DNA of 64,000 bases from Comamonadaceae bacterium 2PF (lineage in GTDB: Bacteria > Pseudomonadota > Gammaproteobacteria > Burkholderiales > Burkholderiaceae_C): NCBI GenBank assembly GCA_005502875.1, contig SCMV01000001.1:62001-126000 (forward strand), given 5' to 3'. The position numbers and the translations under genes were made by a program. The notes below the pieces were generated by a model that made no database searches, was not told the DNA's origin, and saw only the letters and a list, made by a program, of their open reading frames with translations. This document shows positions 31,268 through 40,001 of this stretch, one piece after another. The number at the start of each line of letters is the position of its first letter. Positions within the stretch are counted from its first letter, which is position 1.

Positions 31268-32422
31268 TCAGCGCGCCTTCTTGGGCAGCGTGCCCTCGAA
31301 CTTGCAGATGATGCCGAGCATGATTTCGTCGGCGCCACCGCCGATCGAGACCAGGCGTCCATCGCGGTAGGCCTGCGAGATCGGGTTGTCGTGGGTGAAG
31401 CCCATGCCGCCCCAGTACTGCAGGCAGCTGTCGGCGACTTCGCGGATCAGGCGACCGCACTTGAGCTTGGCCATCGAGGCCATCTTGGTGACGTCCTTGC
31501 CCTGCACGTACTCTTCGACGGCGCGGTAGGTCAGCGAGCGCAGCAGCTCGACCTCGGTGCGCAGCTCGGCCAGGCGGAAGTGGATGACCTGGTTGTTGAT
31601 CAGGGGCGAGCCGAAGGTGTGGCGCTCCTTGCAGTACTCGATGGTCAGGTCGATGAGCTTGTCGAGCATCTTCAGCGAGTTGGCCGCGCCGTACAGGCGC
31701 TCTTCCTGGAACTGGATCATCTGCATCATGAAGCCCGCGCCTTCGGTGCCGATCAGGTTGCGGCGGGGCACGCGCACGTTGTCGAAGAAGATCTGCGCCG
31801 TGTCCGACGAGTTCATGCCGATCTTCTTGATCTTCTGCGTGGTGATGCCCTTGGCGTCCATCGGCACGATGATCAGCGACTTGTTGCTGTGCACCGGGCC
31901 TTCGGAGGTGTTGGCCAGCAGGCAGCACCAGTCGGCCTGCGTGGCGTTGGTGATCCACATCTTGGAGCCGTTGATGACGTAGTCGTCGCCTTCGGTGCGC
32001 GCCGTGGTCTTGAGCGCGGCCACGTCGGAGCCACCACCGGCTTCGGACACCCCGATGCAGCCCACCATGTCGCCAGCGATCGCCGGGGCCAGGTATTCCT
32101 TCTTCAGTTCATCGGAGCCGAAGCGGTGCAGCGCGGGGGTGCACATGTCGGTCTGCACGCCGATGGCCATGGGCACGCCGCCACAGGGGATGGCGCCCAG
32201 CTCTTCGGCCACCACCATCGAGTACGAGAAGTCCAGGCCCATGCCGCCGTAGGCGGTGTCGTACTTGACGCCCAGCAGGCCCAGCTGTCCCATCTTCTTG
32301 AAGACCTCGTGGGCGGGGAAGGTCTCGGCGGCTTCCCATTCCTTCACGTGGGGGTTGATCTCTTGTTCGCAGAAGCGCTTGACGGTCTCGGCCAGGGCGC
32401 GGTGTTCGGCGGTGAATTGCAT
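31268..32422 (-). CDS. Acyl-CoA dehydrogenase (citronellyl-CoA dehydrogenase AtuD-like)
   Basis: The protein has 384 residues from ATG 32422, preceded by GAGGAG; a longer reading frame upstream lacks support. The N-terminal helical, beta and C-terminal domains are complete (CIGVSEAGGGSDVAA, WITNATQADW, QYWGGMGFTHD, IGGGADEIMLGI). The C-terminal end, IGGGADEIM...GTLPKKAR, resembles my recollection of AtuD more than isovaleryl-CoA dehydrogenase. It transfers electrons from a branched acyl-CoA to ETF. Gaps of 93 and 121 bp separate it from its neighbours in the cluster. Confidence 0.85.
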   Translation of the reverse strand: MQFTAEHRALAETVKRFCEQEINPHVKEWEAAETFPAHEVFKKMGQLGLLGVKYDTAYGGMGLDFSYSMVVAEELGAIPCGGVPMAIGVQTDMCTPALHRFGSDELKKEYLAPAIAGDMVGCIGVSEAGGGSDVAALKTTARTEGDDYVINGSKMWITNATQADWCCLLANTSEGPVHSNKSLIIVPMDAKGITTQKIKKIGMNSSDTAQIFFDNVRVPRRNLIGTEGAGFMMQMIQFQEERLYGAANSLKMLDKLIDLTIEYCKERHTFGSPLINNQVIHFRLAELRTEVELLRSLTYRAVEEYVQGKDVTKMASMAKLKCGRLIREVADSCLQYWGGMGFTHDNPISQAYRDGRLVSIGGGADEIMLGIICKFEGTLPKKAR

Positions 32423-32543
32423 GGGTTTGCTCCTCGGGTCTTCGGTGGGGCGCTCTGTTGGCAGTGGGCGGCGCCTGGTCGTGGTGGCGGGATGGCCAGT
32501 GAATCGGTTTGGAAGGGATGCAGAAAGGAAGCGTTCGGGTGGC

Positions 32544-34154
32544 TCAGAAGCGCGCCACGCCGAAGGTGTTGCCACGCAGCTGGCGCTGGTCGGCGTCGCG
32601 GGCCAGGTCCAGGCACAGCGAGAGCACGCGGCGGGTGTCGCGCGGGTCGATCACGCCGTCGTCCCACAGGCGGGCGGTGCCGAACAGCACGTTGCTTTCG
32701 GCGTCCAGGCGCTTCTTGATCTCGGCCGACATGCCTTCGAGCATGGCGTCGTTGACGGGCATGCCGGCGCGCTCCATCTTGCCGCGCGTGACGATCTCCA
32801 TCACCTTGGCCGCTTGCGCGCCGCCCATCACGGCGGTGCGTGCCGAGGGCCAGCTGAAGATGAAGCGCGGATCGAACCCGCGGCCGCACATGCCGTAGTT
32901 GCCAGCACCGAATGAGCCGTTGAGCACGATGGTGAATTTGGGCACCCGCGCGTTGGCCACGGCCTGGATCATCTTGGAGCCGTGCTTGATGGCGCCGCCG
33001 TGTTCGGCCGCCGAGCCCACCATGTAGCCGGTCGTGTTCTGCAAAAACAGCAGCGGCGTGCCGGATTGGTCGCACAGCTGGATGAACTGCGCCGCCTTGG
33101 TCGAGCCCTGCGGCTGGATGGGGCCGTTGTTGCCCAGGATGCCGACCAGGTGGCCGTTGATGCGGGCGTGGCCGCACAGCGTTTCGCTGCCGTAGTTGGC
33201 TTTGAACTCCAGGAAGTCGGAGCCGTCGACGATGCGGGCGATGACCTCGCGGGTGTCGAAGGGCTCGCGGTCGTCGGCGGGGATGCAGCCCAGCAGCTCC
33301 TGCTCGTCGTACAGGGGCGCGGGCACGGTGGGTTGCTCACGCACCGCGTCCCATTGCAGCTTGTCGACCAGGTCGCGCGTCAGGGCGATGGCGTGGGCGT
33401 CGTTGTCGGCCAGGTACTCGCCCAGGCCGGTCACGCTGGCGTGCATGTCGGCGCCGCCCAGGTCTTCGTCGGTCGCGTCTTCGCCGATGGCGGCCTTGAC
33501 CAGCGGCGGGCCGGCCAGGTAGATGCTCGAGCGGCCCTTGACCAGCACCACGTAGTCAGACAGGCCGGGCAGGTAGGCGCCACCGGCCGTGGACGAGCCG
33601 TGCACGACCGCGATCTGCGGGATGCCCATGGCACTCAGGCGAGCCTGGTTGGCGAAGCTCTTGCCGCCTTCGACAAAGATGTCGGCCTGGTACATGAGGT
33701 TGGCGCCGCCCGATTCGACCAGGCCGATCAGGGGGAGCTTGTTTTCGCGGGCGATCTCTTGCGCGCGCAGGCCTTTTTTCAGGCCCATGGGCGAGATGGT
33801 GCCGCCCTTGAGCGCCGAGTCGGAGGCGGTGACCAGGCAGCGCTTGCCCGCCACCACGCCGATGCCGATGATGGTGCCGCCGCCCAGCACGTTCTTCTTG
33901 CCGTCGTCGTCGTGCAGCCCCAGGCCCGCCAGGGTGGACAGCTCCAGGAAGGGCGTGCCCCGGTCGATCAGGCGGGCGACGCGTTCGCGGGGCAGCAATT
34001 GGCCACGCTTGTCGAACTTCTCGCGCTTGGAGGCCGAGCCTTCGCGCACCTGAGATTCGAGGGCGCGGACCTGGTCGAGCCGCTCCTGCATGCGGGCGGT
34101 GTTGCTGCGAAAGGCGTCGGACTGCGGGTTGAGGGCGGAGCGCAGGGCGGGCAT
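32544..34154 (-). CDS. Acyl-CoA carboxylase beta subunit (carboxyltransferase; AtuC/LiuB-like)
   Basis: The protein has 536 residues from ATG 34154 (MPALRSALNPQSDAF). A longer frame to 34217 would need a TTG start inside an operator palindrome and is rejected. Crotonase-type carboxyltransferase motifs are present: LVESGGANLMYQADIF, HGSSTAGGAYLPGLSDYV, YLAGPPLVKAAIGEDATDEDLGGADMH, and the second half GILGNNGPI and NTTGYMVGSAAEHGG. GAYLPGLSDY resembles geranyl-CoA carboxylase more than the GAYVPAMSDE of methylcrotonyl-CoA carboxylase, from memory. It is the first gene of the cluster and follows the operator at 34196-34215. Confidence 0.85.
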   Translation of the reverse strand: MPALRSALNPQSDAFRSNTARMQERLDQVRALESQVREGSASKREKFDKRGQLLPRERVARLIDRGTPFLELSTLAGLGLHDDDGKKNVLGGGTIIGIGVVAGKRCLVTASDSALKGGTISPMGLKKGLRAQEIARENKLPLIGLVESGGANLMYQADIFVEGGKSFANQARLSAMGIPQIAVVHGSSTAGGAYLPGLSDYVVLVKGRSSIYLAGPPLVKAAIGEDATDEDLGGADMHASVTGLGEYLADNDAHAIALTRDLVDKLQWDAVREQPTVPAPLYDEQELLGCIPADDREPFDTREVIARIVDGSDFLEFKANYGSETLCGHARINGHLVGILGNNGPIQPQGSTKAAQFIQLCDQSGTPLLFLQNTTGYMVGSAAEHGGAIKHGSKMIQAVANARVPKFTIVLNGSFGAGNYGMCGRGFDPRFIFSWPSARTAVMGGAQAAKVMEIVTRGKMERAGMPVNDAMLEGMSAEIKKRLDAESNVLFGTARLWDDGVIDPRDTRRVLSLCLDLARDADQRQLRGNTFGVARF

Positions 34155-34195
34155 CTTGAGGGTGATCCGTGATGAGTCACCGCCAATGTATGCGC

Positions 34196-34215
34196 GGTTG
34201 ACGTTAACGTCAACC
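34196..34215. promoter_or_regulatory. 20-bp perfect palindrome, candidate LiuR-type operator
   Basis: GGTTGACGTTAACGTCAACC is perfectly palindromic and lies 41 bp upstream of the carboxyltransferase ATG. The core TGACGTTAACGTCAA recurs at 40735. MerR-family LiuR regulators of branched-chain acyl-CoA genes bind palindromes of this style; a LiuR-like gene lies at 36516. Confidence 0.65.
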
Positions 34216-34233
34216 AAATCCTGCTTGGGTGAA

Positions 34234-36264
34234 CTACCTAGCTTGTCGCAGGTTGCGCACGCGCTCGGTGTGCTCGTCCACGCAAGCCAGCAGGGCGGCC
34301 ACGTCCAGGGGCTTGGTCAGGTAGCCCGAGAAGCCGTGGTCGCGTGCGCGGTGGATCTGATCGGGCATGGCATCGGCCGAGAAAGCCACACGGGGCACGC
34401 CTTGCAGCGCGGGTTCGGCCTGCAGCTGGCGCGTGAGCTCGAAGCCGCTCATGTCGCCCAGGTGCATGTCCAACAGGAACAGGTCAGGCGCTTGCTCGCG
34501 CGCCATGGCCAGGGCCTCGGCGCCGCTGGTGGCCACGCGCACCAGGCAGCCCGGGCGCAGCTTGAGCACCTCCAGCACCAGCTCGGCGTTGATGTCGTTG
34601 TCTTCGGCGTAGAGCACGCGCAGCTCGTTGCCTGAGGCCGCGCGCGCCGCCAGGTGCGCAGGGGCGGCCGCAGAAGTGCCTTCGGCGCCTGCCGACGCGC
34701 CACTGGCCTTGGGCACCCAGGCGATGAAGCTCGAGCCCTGGTCGGGCTGGCTGCGCACCTCCAGGCGGCCCTGCATGGCTTCGAGCAACTTGCGCACGAT
34801 CACCAGCCCGATGCCGGTGCCCTCGACCCCCGTGCGCTCGGCCCCCAGGCGGTTGAAGGGCTCGAACAGGTGGGCTTGTTGCTCGGGGCTCAGGCCCTTG
34901 CCGGTGTCGTCGATCGCGATGGCGACCAGGTCACCTTCGGCCCACACCCGTGGCGTGACCTGCCCTTGCGGCCGGTTGTACTTGATGGCGTTGCTCAGCA
35001 GGTTGACCAGCACCTGGCGCAGGCGCATGGGGTCCACGTGGATCGGGGTGTGGTCGGTGATCACCGGGGCGCGCAAGGCGATGCCGCTGCCGCGCGCCAG
35101 GGGTGCAACCAGGTGGCAGGCTTCGTTGAGCAGTGCGGCGGCCTGACAGGGCTCTGCCAGCAGGGGCAGGTTGCCGGCCTCGATGCGAGAGAGGTCGAGC
35201 ACGTCGCTGATGATGCCCAGCAGGTGCGAGCCCGCACTCTCGATGTGCTCGACGTGCTGGCGCTGGGCGGCGTTGAGCTGTCCCGCCGAGCTCAGCCTGA
35301 GCAACTGCGCGAAGCCGATGACGGCGTTGAGCGGCGTTCGCAGCTCGTGGCTCACGCGCGAGAGGAACTCGTTCTTGGCCAGGTTGGCGTCCTGGGCGAC
35401 CTGGGCCGCCATGCGCGCCTTCAGCAGCGCCTTCTTGTCGGTCACGTCGGCGGTGTGGCCATACCAGACCACGCTGCCGTCTTCTTCGGTCACCGGGATG
35501 GCGTGACCGCCGTACACGCGCAGCCCTTTGCTGGGCAGGATCACGCGGTACTCGAAGTCGACCGGGTGGAGCAGGGCGCCGGGCTTGGGTGCGGTGGCCA
35601 GGCGCTTGACGTAGGCCTGGTCGTCGGGGTGAACGCGCGCGTGGTGGGCGTGGTAGTCGCGCTCCATCAACTCGTGCGGCAGCTCGAACATCTCCATCGC
35701 CCGGTCGCTGATGTAGAGAAAGCGCGCGCGGCCATCGGCGTCGAAGCCGATCTTGTGGATCAGGCCGGGCACGAACTTGCCCATGCTGCTGAGCAGGGCT
35801 TCGCGTTCGCGCAAAGCCAGCTCGGAGGCCTTGCGCTCGGTGATGTCTTCGATGACGGTGGCGAAGTACAGGGGCTGGCCATCGGCGTCCCGGGCCAGGT
35901 GCGAGGTGACCTGGGCCCACACGGTCTGGCCATCGGGGCGCAGGTAGCGCTTCTCGCAGCGGTAGCGCTGGAGCTTGCCCGAGCGCAAATCGACCGCCGC
36001 CTGCAGGCCATCGGCCTGGTCGTCCGGGTGGGTGATGTCCAGGAAGCGCCGGTTCAGCAACTGAGCCTGGCTGTAGCCCAGGATCTCGCACAAGCTGGCG
36101 TTGACCTCCAGGAAGCGCCCGGTGAGGTCGAGCAAGGCCTGTCCGTGAGCGGAGAGCTCGAACGCGGCGCGGTAGCGCAGGACCTGGCTGCGCAGCCCCG
36201 CCGCGTCGGCGATCTCGGCCATCGCGGGGAGTTCGGCCTGGTCGGGTGACGGTGCGGGCTCCAT
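34234..36264 (-). CDS. PAS-PAS hybrid sensor histidine kinase/response regulator
   Basis: The protein has 676 residues and no obvious membrane segment, so it is probably cytosolic. Two PAS/PAC units (about 30-150 and 155-275) precede a HisKA domain with SHELRTPL (His about residue 305), a HATPase domain (NLLSNAIKYNRP, DTGKGLS, GTGIGLVIVRKL), a short Ala-rich linker and a C-terminal receiver domain (YAEDNDINAEL; phospho-acceptor Asp in LLDMHLG, about 598; Lys in LTKPLD). It should phosphorylate its own receiver; the output partner is not visible. It lies downstream of no operon partner and ends 18 bp from the carboxylase operator. Confidence 0.93.
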   Translation of the reverse strand: MEPAPSPDQAELPAMAEIADAAGLRSQVLRYRAAFELSAHGQALLDLTGRFLEVNASLCEILGYSQAQLLNRRFLDITHPDDQADGLQAAVDLRSGKLQRYRCEKRYLRPDGQTVWAQVTSHLARDADGQPLYFATVIEDITERKASELALREREALLSSMGKFVPGLIHKIGFDADGRARFLYISDRAMEMFELPHELMERDYHAHHARVHPDDQAYVKRLATAPKPGALLHPVDFEYRVILPSKGLRVYGGHAIPVTEEDGSVVWYGHTADVTDKKALLKARMAAQVAQDANLAKNEFLSRVSHELRTPLNAVIGFAQLLRLSSAGQLNAAQRQHVEHIESAGSHLLGIISDVLDLSRIEAGNLPLLAEPCQAAALLNEACHLVAPLARGSGIALRAPVITDHTPIHVDPMRLRQVLVNLLSNAIKYNRPQGQVTPRVWAEGDLVAIAIDDTGKGLSPEQQAHLFEPFNRLGAERTGVEGTGIGLVIVRKLLEAMQGRLEVRSQPDQGSSFIAWVPKASGASAGAEGTSAAAPAHLAARAASGNELRVLYAEDNDINAELVLEVLKLRPGCLVRVATSGAEALAMAREQAPDLFLLDMHLGDMSGFELTRQLQAEPALQGVPRVAFSADAMPDQIHRARDHGFSGYLTKPLDVAALLACVDEHTERVRNLRQAR

Positions 36265-36515
36265 CCCGGGATCTTACGTGTGCCAGGCCGGCACCGGGTG
36301 TGATGCTGCGCACGGCAAACGTGGCGTTGAAGGCTGGGTGGTTGACGTGCACGTGATTTGCATGCCTATGAGGTGAGCTACCTATGTCATGGTGCGCTTG
36401 CTTCCCTTAACCTGCCGAAGGTCAGCCGGTGACGGTGGGCGGCAGCGCGATGTCGTGCTTGTCGTACCATCGGCATCTCCAGCGAATCAGCCAGGTCAAT
36501 GCAGTGGGGCGCCCC

Positions 36516-37007
36516 GTGAAATCCAAGCCAGAGTCATCCATCGATGAAGTCGCAACCGGCGTGCCGCCGTCCTGGGCCCTGGAAGACCACGACGACCGCG
36601 ACACCGACGCCATCATGGGCATCGCCGAGGTCTGCGAGCGCTACAAGGTCTCGCCCCGCGCCCTGCGCTTTTACGAGACCAAGGGCCTGCTGGCGCCGCG
36701 CCGCATCAATGGCACCCGTGTCTACAGCCAGATCGACCGCGCCCGCCTGATGCGCATCCTGCGCGCCAAGTCCCTGGGCACACCGCTGGCCGAGATCAAG
36801 CACTACCTCGACATGTACGGCCAGCACGGCGAGGGCCGCATCCAGCAGCTGAGCTGGGTCATCGAAAAAACGGACGCCGCCATCGCCGAGCTGGAAGCCA
36901 AGCGCGCCCAGATCGAGGCCTCTCTGACCGAGTTGCGCTTCATCAACGAGCGCACGCGCCAGACGCTGGCGGCCAAACGCGGTGGCGGGCAGGACAAGGC
37001 GGCCTGA
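36516..37007 (+). CDS. MerR-family regulator, LiuR-like
   Basis: The protein has about 163 residues from GTG 36516; 36429 (GTG), 36450 and 36615 (ATG) are other in-frame starts. The MerR winged helix reads GIAEVCERYKVSPRALRFYE, then KGLLAPRRINGTRVYSQIDRARL and ILRAKSLGTPLAEIKHYLDMY. A coiled dimerisation helix and an Ala/Lys tail follow. No cysteine metal site is seen. This form resembles LiuR-type regulators of branched-chain acyl-CoA catabolism. It sits between the two acyl-CoA clusters that carry matching palindromes. Assignment as their regulator is an inference. Confidence 0.75.
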   Translation: MKSKPESSIDEVATGVPPSWALEDHDDRDTDAIMGIAEVCERYKVSPRALRFYETKGLLAPRRINGTRVYSQIDRARLMRILRAKSLGTPLAEIKHYLDMYGQHGEGRIQQLSWVIEKTDAAIAELEAKRAQIEASLTELRFINERTRQTLAAKRGGGQDKAA

Positions 37008-37031
37008 CCTTCGGGCGCCGGGTGGCGGGCG

Positions 37032-38060
37032 TCAGGCCCGCATGCCCACGAACATCTTCCAGCGTCGCTCGTTCTGCTTCTTGGCCTCGTAGAGCGCCTG
37101 GTCGGCGTGCGACACCAGCGTGCGAACCGAGGTGACGTCGTCTGCGTAGGCGGCCATGCCGACCGACACGCCCACCCCCACCTCGTCGCCGCTGCTCAGC
37201 TTGATGGGCTGTGACACCGCGCGCACGATGCGCCGAGCCAGGGCCTGGGCCGATTCGGTGTCGCCATCTCGCATGACGATGCCGAACTCGTCGCCGCCCA
37301 GGCGGGCCAGCACGTCGCCCGCGCGCACCTGGGTGAGCAGACGCTGGCTGACCTCCTTGAGGGTCTCGTCGCCGGCCGCGTGGCCGAAGCCGTCGTTGAC
37401 GGCCTTGAAGCCATCGAGGTCGAGCAGCAGCAAGGTGAAGGGCTCGCCCTGTCGCACGGCACGGCCGAACTCGGCATCGAGGGCGCGCTCGAAATGCACG
37501 CGGTTGGCCAGCCCCGTGAGGTGGTCGGTCATGGCCAGGTGCTTGAGCTGGTGGGCCTGGTGGCGCGCGCGCAGGGCGCACATCACCAGCTCGGCCAGGT
37601 CGTGCAGGGCGCCTTGCTGCTCGGCGGTGAATGCGCGCGGTGTGGTGTCGAGCACGGCCAGCGTGCCCAGCACCGCGCCGCTGACATCGATCAGGGGCGC
37701 CCCGGCGTAAAAGCGCAGGCGTGGGCCGGCCGTGACCAGGGGGTGATCGGTGAAGCGGGCGTCGCCCAGCAGGTCGGGGATGACCAGCGATCGACCGGGT
37801 TGGGTGATCGTGTGCGAGCAAAAGGCGACCTGGCGGTCGAGCTCGGGCACGTCCAGTCCAACGCGTGACTTGAACCAAAGGCGGTCGCTGTCCATCAGCC
37901 CGATGACGGCGATGGGCGTGGTCAGGGCGTGCGCGGCCAGGCGGGTCAGGGCGTCGAAGTCGGTCTCCGGCTCGGTGTCCAGGATCGCCAGCGCACGCAG
38001 CGCGGCGAGGCGTCGGTTTTCATCCAGCGGGAACAGGTCAACGGGGCAGTCGGCTTGCAT
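37032..38060 (-). CDS. GAF-GGDEF diguanylate cyclase, cytosolic
   Basis: The protein has 342 residues from ATG 38060, the first start giving a compact GAF domain. GAF spans about 15-165 (LAILDTEPETDFDALTRLAA, VGLDVPELDRQVAFC). GGDEF spans about 175-335, with DHLTGLANR, DLDGFKAVND and an intact GGDEF. RAGD five residues before it fits the inhibitory I-site. The GAF half belongs to the type often fused to cyclases and kinases with unknown ligands. It has no membrane segments. It converges with the MerR gene, with 24 bp between the two stop codons. Confidence 0.88.
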   Translation of the reverse strand: MQADCPVDLFPLDENRRLAALRALAILDTEPETDFDALTRLAAHALTTPIAVIGLMDSDRLWFKSRVGLDVPELDRQVAFCSHTITQPGRSLVIPDLLGDARFTDHPLVTAGPRLRFYAGAPLIDVSGAVLGTLAVLDTTPRAFTAEQQGALHDLAELVMCALRARHQAHQLKHLAMTDHLTGLANRVHFERALDAEFGRAVRQGEPFTLLLLDLDGFKAVNDGFGHAAGDETLKEVSQRLLTQVRAGDVLARLGGDEFGIVMRDGDTESAQALARRIVRAVSQPIKLSSGDEVGVGVSVGMAAYADDVTSVRTLVSHADQALYEAKKQNERRWKMFVGMRA

Positions 38061-38337
38061 GGTGAATCGTTCAGGAGCTGTTGGAGATATCGGCCGTGTA
38101 CCGTCAAACCTCAGCGCACCCCCCTTGAATTCGGGGCAAATGGGGGGCGAATGCACATGAAACGCGTTGCATGGGGAGCAACACCCGGCAGGGCTGCCTC
38201 CCATCCCCTTGTTCGGGTGGGCGGGTTGCCCAGTGGTTCGCGGTGCAGCAAAGGGATCACCCGCAACATTGAACGCGCGCCGTTGCCCACCATGAGGGTG
38301 CGTGGATGTTCACGCGTCAGCCAGGAAGGACCTCACC

Positions 38338-38478
38338 ATGAACCCGACCCAGTGCACCCAACCCGAACAACTCTTCGCCGCCTGCATGCACGCCGGTGGC
38401 TGGCCCAAGCTGGGCTGGCAGTGCCAGGACGACGCCGAAGAGGTGCTGTCCTGCTACGACGACATCATCCTGCTGTGA
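38338..38478 (+). CDS. Small hypothetical protein, 46 residues
   Basis: ATG 38338 follows AGGAAGGA at a good distance and opens 46 codons to TGA 38476-38478. The protein begins MNPTQCTQPEQLFAACMH and ends DDIILL; it has four cysteines (QCTQ, AACM, WQCQ, LSCY) and an acidic C-terminal half. No family is recognised. GC-rich third positions look coding. It stands alone between a cyclase gene and the sigma factor gene. Confidence 0.5.
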   Translation: MNPTQCTQPEQLFAACMHAGGWPKLGWQCQDDAEEVLSCYDDIILL

Positions 38479-38666
38479 GTGGGGTGGCGAGGGGCCACTC
38501 GGCCCGCTCGCCCGCGCCTCAAGGGTGAGGCGTTGCAGGCAAGGCAGGTGGTGCGCGCCGGATTTGACAATTCTTCTGCGCAGGGTGCATCCGCATCGGC
38601 CTGGTGCCCGTAGAGTGAGCAGGAGGCGACTGTCGACCTCCGCCTCAACCCAGCGTGACACCACCC

Positions 38667-39224
38667 ATGACGGACCCTTCCGCCACCCTGGCTGCTGATT
38701 TCGATCACGAAGCCGCCCTTGAAGCCTGCGCCCGCGGCGAACGTTTCGCCTTGCGCGCCCTGTACGACCGAGAAGCCGCCTGGCTGCTGGCGGTGATTTT
38801 GCGCATCGTGCGCGATGCCGACCTGGCGCAGGACGTGCTCCAGGACGCCTTCCTGCAAATCTGGCAGAAGGCGGGCACCTTCCGCCGCGAGCTGGGCTCG
38901 GGCCGGGGGTGGATCTACACCGTGGCCCGCCACCGCGCGCTCGACGAGGTCAGGCGCGTGCGCCCCGAGTTGAACGTGGGCGAGGGCTACCAGGCCCTGG
39001 CCGAGGCCTTGCCGACCCCCGACGCCGAGGAGCTGCCGCACGACGAGGCGGCGCTGGCGCACTGCCTGTCGCAACTCGATGACCCCAAGCGCGAATGCGT
39101 GATCGAGGCCTTCGTCGAGGGCTACACGCATGAGCAGATCGCCGCACGCCGGGCCAAACCCGTGGGCACCATCAAGTCCTGGATCCGCCGTGGGCTGATC
39201 GCGCTCAAGGAGTGCCTGTCATGA
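38667..39224 (+). CDS. ECF RNA polymerase sigma factor (SigK/RpoE-like)
   Basis: The protein has 185 residues from ATG 38667; a GTG at 38655 is in frame. Region 2 (LRALYDREAAWLLAVILRIV, DAEDVLQDAF-like DLAQDVLQDAFLQIWQKA) and region 4 (LDDPKRECVIEAFVEGYTHEQIA, GTIKSWIRRGL) are complete. It directs polymerase to stress promoters and should be held by the anti-sigma encoded next, whose ATG overlaps its stop by 4 bp. Confidence 0.93.
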   Translation: MTDPSATLAADFDHEAALEACARGERFALRALYDREAAWLLAVILRIVRDADLAQDVLQDAFLQIWQKAGTFRRELGSGRGWIYTVARHRALDEVRRVRPELNVGEGYQALAEALPTPDAEELPHDEAALAHCLSQLDDPKRECVIEAFVEGYTHEQIAARRAKPVGTIKSWIRRGLIALKECLS

Positions 39225-39979
39225 ACACCCAAGACCCGAATGAACGCTCGGCCGAGGCCGGCGAGTACGTGCTGGGCACGCTGAACGCCAGCGAGCGACA
39301 GGCTTTCGAATCGGCCATGTCGGGTGACGACGGCTTGCGTCGCGAGGTGTACGCCTGGCAGGACCGTTTGCTGGGCCTGACGCGCCGCCTGCAGCCCGTG
39401 GTGGTGCCGCCCGAGCTGTGGGCGCGCATTGCCGCGAGGCTGAACGGGACGTCGCAGGTGGTGGCTGTCCGGGTGTCGTCCGCCGATGGCGGCGCGGCCA
39501 ACGACGCGCTGTGGTCAAGCGTGCGCTTTTGGCGCTGGCTCAGCGGCGGTGCGGTGGCCGCGGCCGTGGTGATGTCGGTGCTGCTGGTGCGCACGCTGGT
39601 GGCGCCGCCCGATGGCATCGATCAGGCCCAGGTCCAGGCGCCGCGTTACCTGGCGGTGCTGCAGTCGCCCGACAACGCGGCCACCGGCTGGATCGTGGAG
39701 ACCGTGGGCACCGACGCCATCCGCCTGGTGCAGGTGGGCGAGGGCGCCACCATCCCCGAGGGCAAGACCATGCAGTTCTGGACCAAGCCGGAAGGCGCCA
39801 AAGGCCCGACCTCGCTGGGCCTGGTCAAGCCTGGGCAGGTGGTGGTGGTGCCCAAGGGACAGCTGCCTGGCCTGGCCGACCGCACCCTGTTCGAGCTGAC
39901 GCTGGAGCCGGCGGGTGGCTCGCCTTACGACAAGCCTTCGGGCCCCATCCTGTTCGTGGGCAAGGCCGTGCGACTGTGA
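39221..39979 (+). CDS. Membrane anti-sigma factor, RskA family
   Basis: The protein has 252 residues. The N-terminal anti-sigma domain shows AGEYVLGTLNASERQAFE, typical of RskA. A single transmembrane helix lies at about 105-128 (GGAVAAAVVMSVLLVRTLV). The outer RskA domain follows (YLAVLQSP, GWIVETVG, QFWTKPEGAKGPTSLG, FELTLEPAGGSP). It should sequester the ECF sigma until an envelope signal triggers release. Coupled by a 4-bp overlap. Confidence 0.92.
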   Translation: MNTQDPNERSAEAGEYVLGTLNASERQAFESAMSGDDGLRREVYAWQDRLLGLTRRLQPVVVPPELWARIAARLNGTSQVVAVRVSSADGGAANDALWSSVRFWRWLSGGAVAAAVVMSVLLVRTLVAPPDGIDQAQVQAPRYLAVLQSPDNAATGWIVETVGTDAIRLVQVGEGATIPEGKTMQFWTKPEGAKGPTSLGLVKPGQVVVVPKGQLPGLADRTLFELTLEPAGGSPYDKPSGPILFVGKAVRL

Positions 39980-40001
39980 GCCGGGGTCGATCGACGGGGG
40001 C

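Noticed and set aside
27459-34154. Naming the cluster liuABCD (leucine degradation)
   Set aside because: The dehydrogenase C-terminus and the GAYLPGLSDY motif look more Atu-like; gene symbols were left empty because substrate is unproven.
34155-34217. TTG-started extension of the carboxyltransferase gene
   Set aside because: It would translate through a perfect operator palindrome; the ATG at 34154 begins the family-like sequence.
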